Source: Kitasatospora sp. NBC_00315
GTDB taxonomy: Bacteria > Actinomycetota > Actinomycetes > Streptomycetales > Streptomycetaceae
NCBI RefSeq assembly: GCF_041435095.1
Contig: NZ_CP108025.1
Location: 4,340,001-4,404,000 of the forward strand
Direction: 5' to 3'
DNA: 64,000 nt
Part shown: positions 31,817 to 38,628 of the stretch, piece after piece
How the letters are laid out: each line of letters opens with the position of its first letter
How positions within the stretch are numbered: the first letter of the stretch is position 1
Made by a program: the position numbers and the translations under genes
Notes under the pieces: generated by a model
The model's input: only the letters and a program-made list of their open reading frames with translations
Databases searched by the model: none
Told to the model about the DNA's origin: nothing

Positions 31817-32515
31817 TCAGCTCTGCGGCTGGAGGGCGGAGAGCTCGTAGGGCAGGGTCGCCCAGGGGTTGTCCCCGGTGCCGGGGACGGCGCAGCCGAG
31901 CCCGGCCCGCCGGGCGGTGATCAGCGCGGCGGCCTCGCCGGCCGACTCGGCCGGCACGTCGTAGACCAGGTGGCAGAAGTGGGCGTTGGCGTGCCGGGCC
32001 GTCCACAGCGGCAGGGTCATCGACCGGTAGGCCTCCCAGTCGCCCTCGAAGGTGACCAGCAGGTCGGCCAGACCGAGTTCGGCGTAACCGGGATCGGGGT
32101 GGTCGCCGTGGCCGAAGACGACGGTGCCGCAGCCGGCCGCACGGGCGGCGGTGGCCAGCCGGCGGTAGTGCGGCAGCGCGCCGGTCGCGGTGGCGACCTG
32201 GTCGAAGTAGACGCCCTCGATGGCATACCACTGACGATACGTCAGCAGATCCGCCACCACGGCCGCGTGCGGACGGCGGCCGTAGTCGGTGTCCGAGTAG
32301 CCCAGCAGCGGGATCCCCGCCGCGCGGACCTCCTCGGCGGCGGCCGCGAACACGTTGTCCGGCGCGTCGCCGGGGCCGTCCGCGATGTTGAGGACGACGG
32401 CCGCGACCCGGGCCGGGCCGGCGGCGGCGACCGCCCGCCAGGCCGCCGGGTCCACCGCGGGGTGGACGTACAGCGGCACCAGCAGGCGGCCGTCGGAGGG
32501 GTGAGCGGCCGTCAT
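31817..32515 (-). CDS. spherulin-4 family (GH135-like) glycan hydrolase
   Basis: A 232-residue TIM-barrel protein of the spherulation-specific family 4, which includes fungal Sph3 (GH135), an endo-alpha-1,4-N-acetylgalactosaminidase. Seen: LLVPLYVHP at the first strand, VVLNIADGPG, GYSDTDYG, IEGVYFDQV (D105, Q106) and DLLVTFEGDW (E157). Sph3 has Asp-Glu where this protein has Asp-Gln, so catalysis may differ. No signal peptide is visible, unlike Sph3, so it may act in the cytoplasm or be exported otherwise. Start overlaps the stop of the preceding epimerase gene as ATGA, coupling the two. Confidence 0.78.
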   Translation of the reverse strand: MTAAHPSDGRLLVPLYVHPAVDPAAWRAVAAAGPARVAAVVLNIADGPGDAPDNVFAAAAEEVRAAGIPLLGYSDTDYGRRPHAAVVADLLTYRQWYAIEGVYFDQVATATGALPHYRRLATAARAAGCGTVVFGHGDHPDPGYAELGLADLLVTFEGDWEAYRSMTLPLWTARHANAHFCHLVYDVPAESAGEAAALITARRAGLGCAVPGTGDNPWATLPYELSALQPQS

Positions 32516-33426
32516 GCGGCTGCCGGATCGGGCGCGGCGGCGGGCTCGGCGGTGCTGAGCCACAGGTCGCGCAGGGTCTCGCCGAGGGCGGTCTCCGGCT
32601 TCCAGTCCAGCTCCCGGGCGGCCAGCGAGACATCCGCCTGCTGCCAGGAGACGGCGGCCGACCGTTCGGAGCCGGCGCCGCTCTCGTCGATCCGGCCACC
32701 GAACGCGGCGGCCTCGGCCAGCCCGTCCGCGATCGCGCGGACCGGTCTGGCCTGCCCGCTGCCCAGGTTGATCACCCGGGGCAGCGGCCGGTCGGCCAGG
32801 ACGGTCAGCGCGACCGCCCGGGCGACATCCCGGGCGTCCACGAAGTCGCGGTACGCGGAGAGGTCGCCGACCTTGACGACACCGGCCGGGCCGGCGCGGC
32901 GCAGCTCGGCGGCGAGCCTGCCGGGCAGCGAGCCGGCCGGGGAGCCCGGGCCGACCGGGTTGAAGACCCGCAGCACGACGGCGTCCAGCGCCGAGCCGGC
33001 CACCGCGAGGCTGCCGGCCAGCTTGGTGGCGCCGTACACGCCGACCGGGCGGGCCTGCGCCCACTCGGCGAGCGAGTCGCCCTCCTCGCAGACGCCGTAC
33101 TCGCCGGCCGAGCCGATGTGCACCAGCCGTGCCTGCGGGGCGCCCTCCCGGAGCGCCTCGCAGAGTACGGCCGGGCCACGGGCGTTGACCTCGGCGAGGG
33201 TGACGGCGCTGCCCGCCACCGCACCGGCGAAGTTGACCACGGTGTCGACCGCGAGCTCCCGCAACCGGTCGGCGAGGGCGCCGGGGTCGGCGGTGGCCAG
33301 GTCGACGGCGAGGTCGTGCGCGGGCCGGCGTCCGCCGGTGAGCACGGTGGCCCCTTGGAGTTCCCGCAGGGCGGTGGCGGCGTGGCGGCCGAGGAAGCCG
33401 TCCGCGCCGAGCAGCAGGATCCTCAC
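32512..33426 (-). CDS. NAD-dependent sugar-nucleotide epimerase/dehydratase (SDR) 2
   Basis: Extended SDR enzyme of 304 residues. GADGFLGRH is the NAD-binding Gly motif near the N-terminus, followed by NFAGAVAGSA, HIGSAGEYG and the catalytic YGATK; FNPVGPGSP and YRDFVDARDVARAV are typical of sugar-nucleotide epimerases. I use the GTG that overlaps the stop of the nucleotidyltransferase gene as GTGA. It probably converts the activated sugar supplied by that enzyme; whether it is a 4-epimerase, dehydratase or reductase cannot be told. Coupled on both sides, so part of the polysaccharide operon. Confidence 0.87.
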   Translation of the reverse strand: MRILLLGADGFLGRHAATALRELQGATVLTGGRRPAHDLAVDLATADPGALADRLRELAVDTVVNFAGAVAGSAVTLAEVNARGPAVLCEALREGAPQARLVHIGSAGEYGVCEEGDSLAEWAQARPVGVYGATKLAGSLAVAGSALDAVVLRVFNPVGPGSPAGSLPGRLAAELRRAGPAGVVKVGDLSAYRDFVDARDVARAVALTVLADRPLPRVINLGSGQARPVRAIADGLAEAAAFGGRIDESGAGSERSAAVSWQQADVSLAARELDWKPETALGETLRDLWLSTAEPAAAPDPAAA

Positions 33427-34289
33427 GCGGCCCGCCCGTCGGCGCCGGCCGGTTCGCCGGGCTCCACGGTCTCCGGTGCGGTCCTGGCCGCCGGGATGGG
33501 CGTCGGGGCCGCCGGGACGGCCGTCGGGGCCGGCTCGGGACGCGTCGCCTGCGGCACGGAGCGCAGGCCCTCGGCCGGCTCGTCGCGCAGGAGCAGCGAG
33601 CGGTTGAGCGCGAAGTCCGCGTTGGCCCGGTCGTAGTCGTCGGGGCGGCCGATGTCGAGCCAGTAGCCGTTGAACTCGTACGCGGACGGCGGGGTCTCGG
33701 CGGCGAGCAGGTCGAGGACCAGCTCGTCGAAGCCGAGCGGCAGGCCGGGGGTGTACGAGGCCAGGGTGGAGCGGGAGACGCCGTACACGCCCATCGAGAC
33801 GTTGTAGTCGATGGTCGGCTTCTCCTGGAAGCCGGTGATGCGGCCCGACTCGCTGGTCAGCACGCCGAAGTCGATCTTGACCTGGCGGGCGTAGGTGGCG
33901 ATGGTCAGCGGCGCTCCGGACTCCTCGTGGTGCTTGAGCACACCGGCGAAGTCCAGGTCGGTGAGGATGTCGCCGTTCATCACCAGGAAGTTCTCGGGCA
34001 GCCGGTCCTGCATCGTGAGCAGCGGGCCCATGGTGCCGAGCGGACTGTCCTCGACGGCGTAACCGACCCGCAGCCCCCACTGCGAACCGTTGCCGACGTA
34101 GGCGCGGATGATGTGGCCCAGGTGGCCGATGGCCAGGGTCACGGTCTTGAAGCCCGCAGAGGCGAGCTGGCGCATCACGATCTCCAGGATCGCGTGCTGG
34201 TCGCCGATCGGGACGAGCGGCTTGGGAAGGGCGGTGGTGTACGGGCGAAGGCGAACGCCCTTGCCACCGGCCAGGATCACTGCATGCAT
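33423..34289 (-). CDS. sugar-1-phosphate nucleotidyltransferase
   Basis: Cytoplasmic enzyme of 288 residues that joins a sugar 1-phosphate to an NTP. The signature ILAGGKGVRLRPYTTALPKP lies at residues 5-24, followed by NGDILTDLDF (metal-binding Asp), QEKPTIDYNVSMGVY and DIGRPDDYDRAN. The C-terminal 60 residues are Pro/Ala-rich and probably disordered, longer than in most family members. Substrate could be glucose, mannose or hexosamine 1-phosphate; motif level does not decide. Its stop overlaps the start of SDR 2 and a 120-base gap separates it from SDR 1. Confidence 0.88.
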   Translation of the reverse strand: MHAVILAGGKGVRLRPYTTALPKPLVPIGDQHAILEIVMRQLASAGFKTVTLAIGHLGHIIRAYVGNGSQWGLRVGYAVEDSPLGTMGPLLTMQDRLPENFLVMNGDILTDLDFAGVLKHHEESGAPLTIATYARQVKIDFGVLTSESGRITGFQEKPTIDYNVSMGVYGVSRSTLASYTPGLPLGFDELVLDLLAAETPPSAYEFNGYWLDIGRPDDYDRANADFALNRSLLLRDEPAEGLRSVPQATRPEPAPTAVPAAPTPIPAARTAPETVEPGEPAGADGRAA

Positions 34290-34412
34290 GGTGTTTCCCC
34301 CACGGAAGACGGTGTCTGAAGGCTGCTGGACGGGTCAGACGGTGTTGCGGGACCGACGGTGTGGACGCCGGGTGGGAGCTGGTGTCCGACGGTGAGGACG
34401 GACACGGCGGGG

Positions 34413-35405
34413 TCAGACGTTGTAGAGGTCGGTCTTGTAGCGCGCCAGGTTGGCCGGGTCGCGGAAGAACTCGATGGTCTGCTCCAGACCCTCCTCCAGC
34501 GAGTGGCCGGGCGCCCAGCCGGTGGCGGTGCGCAGCCGGGTGGCGTCGGCGACCAGGCGCATGACCTCGGAGTTGGTCGGGCGGATGCGCTGCTCGTCCT
34601 CCCGCACGGTGACGTCGACGCCCATCAGCTTGCCAACCAGGGTGACCAGGTCGCCGACCGAGATCTCGCCGCCGGTGCCGGCGTTGAAGGTCCTGCCGAC
34701 GACCGTCTCGGCGGGCGCGGTGCCGACCGTGCGGAACGCGGCGGCGGTGTCCTTGACGAAGGTGAAGTCACGGGTGGGGCGCAGGTCGCCCAGGGTGATG
34801 GTGGTCTCCCCGGCGGCGAGCTGGGCGATCACGGTCGGGATGACGGCGCGCATGGACTGCCGCGGGCCGAAGGTGTTGAACGGGCGCAGCGTCACGACCG
34901 GGGTCTCGAAGCTCGCGTGGTAGCTGTCCGCGAGGCGGTCGCCGCCGGCCTTGGAGGCGGCGTACGGGGACTGCGTGTTGATCGGGTGGTCCTCGGTGAT
35001 CGGCACGGTCTGCGCGGTGCCGTAGGTCTCGCTGGTCGAGGTGTGCACCAGGCGCGGGATGTCCAGGTGGCGCACGGCCTCCAGGACGTTCAGGGTGCCC
35101 GTCACGTTGGTCTCGATGTACGAGTGCGGGGCCTGGTAGGAGTACGGGATCGCGATCAGCGCGGCCAGGTGGTAGACCGCCTCGGTGCCCTTGACCAGGC
35201 CGTTGACCGAGCCCGGGTCCCGGACGTCGCCGAGGACGATCTCCACCGAGTCCAGGACCTCGCGGTCGAGGGTCTCCAGCCAGCCGAAGGACGAGAAGGA
35301 GTTGTACTGGACCATCGCGCGAACCTGGTGGCCGTCGGCGACCAGGTCCTCGACGAGGTGGGAGCCGATGAAGCCCTCGGCTCCGGTGACGGCGACTGTG
35401 CTCAT
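34413..35405 (-). CDS. NAD-dependent sugar-nucleotide epimerase/dehydratase (SDR) 1
   Basis: Extended SDR of 330 residues with AVTGAEGFIGSHL at the N-terminus, HLAALIAIPYSY, the Ser/Thr of TSTSETYG, catalytic YAASK (YxxxK) and RPFNTFGPRQS. It is close to the GDP-mannose 4,6-dehydratase / UDP-GlcNAc 4-epimerase type. In a galactosamine-polymer pathway the expected job is UDP-GlcNAc to UDP-GalNAc epimerisation, as Uge3 does in Aspergillus; this is inference from context. It sits between the membrane protein gene and the nucleotidyltransferase gene, all on the minus strand. Confidence 0.88.
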   Translation of the reverse strand: MSTVAVTGAEGFIGSHLVEDLVADGHQVRAMVQYNSFSSFGWLETLDREVLDSVEIVLGDVRDPGSVNGLVKGTEAVYHLAALIAIPYSYQAPHSYIETNVTGTLNVLEAVRHLDIPRLVHTSTSETYGTAQTVPITEDHPINTQSPYAASKAGGDRLADSYHASFETPVVTLRPFNTFGPRQSMRAVIPTVIAQLAAGETTITLGDLRPTRDFTFVKDTAAAFRTVGTAPAETVVGRTFNAGTGGEISVGDLVTLVGKLMGVDVTVREDEQRIRPTNSEVMRLVADATRLRTATGWAPGHSLEEGLEQTIEFFRDPANLARYKTDLYNV

Positions 35406-35476
35406 ACGTGTGGTGTCTCTTTCTGCGAGGTGGTCCGCTGAGGGTGGTTCCGGCGGGCTCCGCTGCCCGCCGGCGT

Positions 35477-36994
35477 TCAGCGGTGTTTGGTGGTGCGGCC
35501 GAGCACGGGCCCGGCGATCGAGGTGAGGACGAGGGCGGCCGCCCCGCAGCCGAACAGCTGCAGGAGGGTCGGGTCGAAGCCGGCCAGCAGTCCGGCGCAC
35601 TCGGCGCCGGCCGCGGCCAGACAGATCAGGGTGGTGCTCCAGCTGTGGCCGAAGGCGTTCAGCAGCAGGGCCAGCCAGAGTGCGCCGCCGAGCACCAGCA
35701 GGGCGCCCAGCTCGACGGCGCCCAGGGTCGGCGCGCCCGGCCAGAGCACGGTGGTCGCGGCGTCCAGGGCGGCCACCGTGGTGAGGTAGGTGAGCAGGCA
35801 GCCGAGCAGCACACCGCCGGTGCGGCGGACGAACTGTCCGGGGGTGTGGCTGGTGCGCAGCGAGGCCACGGCCATCGCCCGGTAGCGGAAGAGCAGCCAC
35901 TCGGCGAGGCCCAGGCTGAGCGTCAGCGCGACCATCGCCGGGCCGGTGGGGCTGGCGGTGGCGCCGGCCCGCAGGCCGCCGGAGGCGACCGCCTGGTGGA
36001 TGGTGGTGCCGAGCCCGGCGATCAGGGTGAGGGTGCCGACGGCCAGGCCGAACAGGGCGTGCGGCAGTTCCTGGTGAGCCGGCAGGCGCAGCTCGGTGGC
36101 GTCCTGTTCGGCCCGCAGGCAGCGGTGCACCTCGCGGGCGGCGAGCCCGAGCGCGAGCGTGAGGGTGGCCAGCAGGACGGTGGTGCGGACGGCCTGCGGC
36201 ACGTCGATCGCGAGCACCACGCCGGCGCCGAGCGCCGACGGCGCCAGCGCGATCAGCAGGGACTTCTCCCGGCCGAGCACCAGCAACACGGTCGCGGCGG
36301 CGAGGTAGCCGGACTGGCCGGCGGCGAAGAGCAGCGAGCTCAGCGGGCCGCCGACGACGTACCCGGCGGCGGCCGCGCCCAGCGCGCCCGCCGGGGCGCC
36401 GATCGCCAGGCAGCGTCCGGCGGCGCGACGCCGGCCGCGTCCGAGCCAGGAGTAGGAGCGGTGCGCCAGCGCCTGGTTCCAGGACCAGCTGGCCAGCGTG
36501 GCGACGGACAGCGCGAGCATGCCGGAGGGCAGGCCGAAGCGCATCCGGTCGACCGCGAAGAGATTGGCGCCGAGCAGGTAGCCGAGGCCGGGCAGCGCGA
36601 AGACCAGCCCGCGCAGCACGCAGCGCCAGGGGTCGGCCCGCCAGGGGTTGGCGAACTCGGCGGCCGGGCCCGGGTAGCGCCGTGCGACCTTGGCGAACAG
36701 CTCCTCGGCGAGGGTGAAGGAGTCGGGCCGGCCGTAGTTCAGCGCGGCCTGCTCGTCGGTGAGGCCGTCCGACTCCAGGAACGCGGCGATCTCGTAGGGG
36801 TGCACGGCGTCGGCGCAGACGTCGGCGAGCCGCTCGGCGAGTGCGTCGATCGGGTCGGCGCACAGGCCGAGACCGTCGTCGGCCGGCTCCGGGACGGCCT
36901 TGCGGCGCTGCCGGGGCAGTGTGCGCAGTTGCATGGTCTGCTCGGCCCACTCGGGGCCCGCCTCGTCGGGGACGAGGCGCAGTGGGCCGCTCAT
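35477..36994 (-). CDS. polytopic membrane protein of the polysaccharide cluster
   Basis: A 505-residue membrane protein I cannot place in a named family. Residues 1-125 are soluble, acidic and helical (IDALAERLADVCADAVHPYE, TLAEELFAKVARRYPGP). About ten to twelve hydrophobic segments follow to residue 500 (GLVFALPGLGYLLGANLF first). It lies where a polymer exporter would be needed, overlapping the PelF-type gene by ATGA, so stoichiometric co-expression is likely. It does not show the PelG/MOP start or motifs I know. I propose export or assembly of the polymer from context only; a structural analogue of PelG is the main alternative. Confidence 0.8.
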   Translation of the reverse strand: MSGPLRLVPDEAGPEWAEQTMQLRTLPRQRRKAVPEPADDGLGLCADPIDALAERLADVCADAVHPYEIAAFLESDGLTDEQAALNYGRPDSFTLAEELFAKVARRYPGPAAEFANPWRADPWRCVLRGLVFALPGLGYLLGANLFAVDRMRFGLPSGMLALSVATLASWSWNQALAHRSYSWLGRGRRRAAGRCLAIGAPAGALGAAAAGYVVGGPLSSLLFAAGQSGYLAAATVLLVLGREKSLLIALAPSALGAGVVLAIDVPQAVRTTVLLATLTLALGLAAREVHRCLRAEQDATELRLPAHQELPHALFGLAVGTLTLIAGLGTTIHQAVASGGLRAGATASPTGPAMVALTLSLGLAEWLLFRYRAMAVASLRTSHTPGQFVRRTGGVLLGCLLTYLTTVAALDAATTVLWPGAPTLGAVELGALLVLGGALWLALLLNAFGHSWSTTLICLAAAGAECAGLLAGFDPTLLQLFGCGAAALVLTSIAGPVLGRTTKHR

Positions 36995-38523
36995 CGGGCC
37001 CCCTGGAGCTTCTCGCGGCGTCCCCAGGTGACCGGCCCGAGCGGGGCCGGTTCGACGGCGGGGGTGTCGGCCGGGGCGTCGGCGCCGACGGCGACCACGC
37101 CCTCGGGCAGCCAGCGGGCGGTGCCGAGCAGCTCGGTGTAGATGTTCCGGAAGCCGTCGATGTTCTGGCGGAGCGTGAACTGCTCGATCACCCGCAGCCG
37201 GGCCTGCTCGCCGAGCCGGGCCCGCCGCTCGGGGTCGCGCAGCAGTTCCAGCGCTGCGGCGGCCATCGGCTCGGGCTCACGCGGCGGGACGACCAGACCG
37301 GTGTCCCCGACCGCCTCGCGCACGCCGCCCACGTCGGTGGAGACGGTGGAGCGCCCGCAGGACATCGCCTCGATCAGGGTGAACGGGAAGCCCTCGCTGA
37401 TGCTGGAGAGCATCACCACGTTGCCGGCCGCGTACGCGTCGGTGATGTCGGCGACCCGGCCCTCGAAGACCACCGAGTCGGCGATGCCGAGTTCGGCGGC
37501 CAGGGCGATGCAGCCGTCGCGGTAGCCCTCGCCGCCCTTGGGGGTGCCGCCGAACAGGCGCAGCTTGGCGTCCGGCAGCTCCTTCAGGACGATGGCGAAG
37601 GCCCGGATCAGCGTCTCCAGGTCCTTGATCGGGTCGACCCGTCCGGCCCAGCTGAGGGTGGGGATCTCGGGCTCGGGCCCGGCGGGCGGGAAGGCCGCCG
37701 GGTCGACGCCGTTGTACACGGTGCGGATGTGCGCGGACGGCGTGCCGCCGCGCTCCTCCCAGCGCCGGTTGTACCGGTTGCCGGGGGTGACCAGCGCCGC
37801 CCGGGAGTAGCTCTCCTCGGCGAGCATCCGGTAGAAGCCCAGCAGCAGCGCCTTGACCGGCCAGCGGTAGGGGCCGGTGCGGTAGCCGAGGTAGCGCTCG
37901 CGCAGGTAGATGCCGTGCTCGGTGAGCAGGAAGGGGACGCCGTACTGCTGGGAGGCGATCAGCCCCGGCAGGGTGGCGAGGCCGCCGCTGGCCGCGTGCG
38001 CGACGCCGTCCTGCGGCGGTTCGACCGAGAGCGGGCGCAGGGCGTGCTCCAGCAGGTCGGTGGCGTTGAGCGCGTCGTGCAGGGTGGGCCGGGAGACGGC
38101 GGTCGGCAGGTAGTCGCGGGTCCAGACCCGTTGGAGGGTGCGCAGGGCGGGCTCGCTGCGCAGCGCGGGACTGAGCAGGCCGCGCCGGGCGAGGTCGGCG
38201 AAGCCGTACAGCTCGGTGCCGAAGTGGGTGGTGTAGACGGGGTCGAGGATGGAGTGCAGGAAGCGCTCGTACGCGTCCAGGAAGCGGCGCATCTCCTTGC
38301 GGCGAGGTGCTCTCGCGGCGGAGGCCGGGCCCCAGAGCGGCGCCATGGTCACCGACCGCACGTTGGCGGGCAGCTCCCAGGCGAGTGGCTCGTGGCCGGT
38401 ACCGGTGACCGCGACGACGTCGAACTCGACGTCCGGCATGCCCTGGACCAACTGGTCGCACCAGACACTGACGCCACCGTGTTGGTGCGGATACGTCCCC
38501 TCGGTGAGCAGGGTGACGCGCAT
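36991..38523 (-). CDS. pelF: PelF-type family 4 glycosyltransferase
   Basis: Cytoplasmic retaining glycosyltransferase of 510 residues. The PelF/DUF3492 N-terminus is seen as EGTYPHQHGGVSVW (residues 8-21), with LLTEHGIYLRER and VYNGVDPAAFPP further on, then the GT4 domain: SWAGRVDPIKD, LRLFGGTP, and the nucleotide-sugar site SSISEGFPFTLIEAMSCG. In Pel systems this enzyme polymerises UDP-GalNAc/GlcNAc. The start ATG is preceded by GGAGGGG; an ATG 93 bases earlier is less likely. Its stop overlaps the membrane-protein start. The deacetylase gene lies 105 bases upstream on the same strand. Confidence 0.88.
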   Translation of the reverse strand: MRVTLLTEGTYPHQHGGVSVWCDQLVQGMPDVEFDVVAVTGTGHEPLAWELPANVRSVTMAPLWGPASAARAPRRKEMRRFLDAYERFLHSILDPVYTTHFGTELYGFADLARRGLLSPALRSEPALRTLQRVWTRDYLPTAVSRPTLHDALNATDLLEHALRPLSVEPPQDGVAHAASGGLATLPGLIASQQYGVPFLLTEHGIYLRERYLGYRTGPYRWPVKALLLGFYRMLAEESYSRAALVTPGNRYNRRWEERGGTPSAHIRTVYNGVDPAAFPPAGPEPEIPTLSWAGRVDPIKDLETLIRAFAIVLKELPDAKLRLFGGTPKGGEGYRDGCIALAAELGIADSVVFEGRVADITDAYAAGNVVMLSSISEGFPFTLIEAMSCGRSTVSTDVGGVREAVGDTGLVVPPREPEPMAAAALELLRDPERRARLGEQARLRVIEQFTLRQNIDGFRNIYTELLGTARWLPEGVVAVGADAPADTPAVEPAPLGPVTWGRREKLQGAR

Positions 38524-38628
38524 CCCTGACCCCCCTCCTTCTTCTCTTCCCTCGACGCCTGCCGTGGTGGTGCGGGCGTACAGCCGGTGGTGGGGCGGGA
38601 TCGCCCGCCCCACCACCGGTCCTGCGAA

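Noticed and set aside
35477..36994. Assignment as PelG
   Set aside because: No PelG N-terminal signature or MOP motif that I recognise; only the context suggests export.
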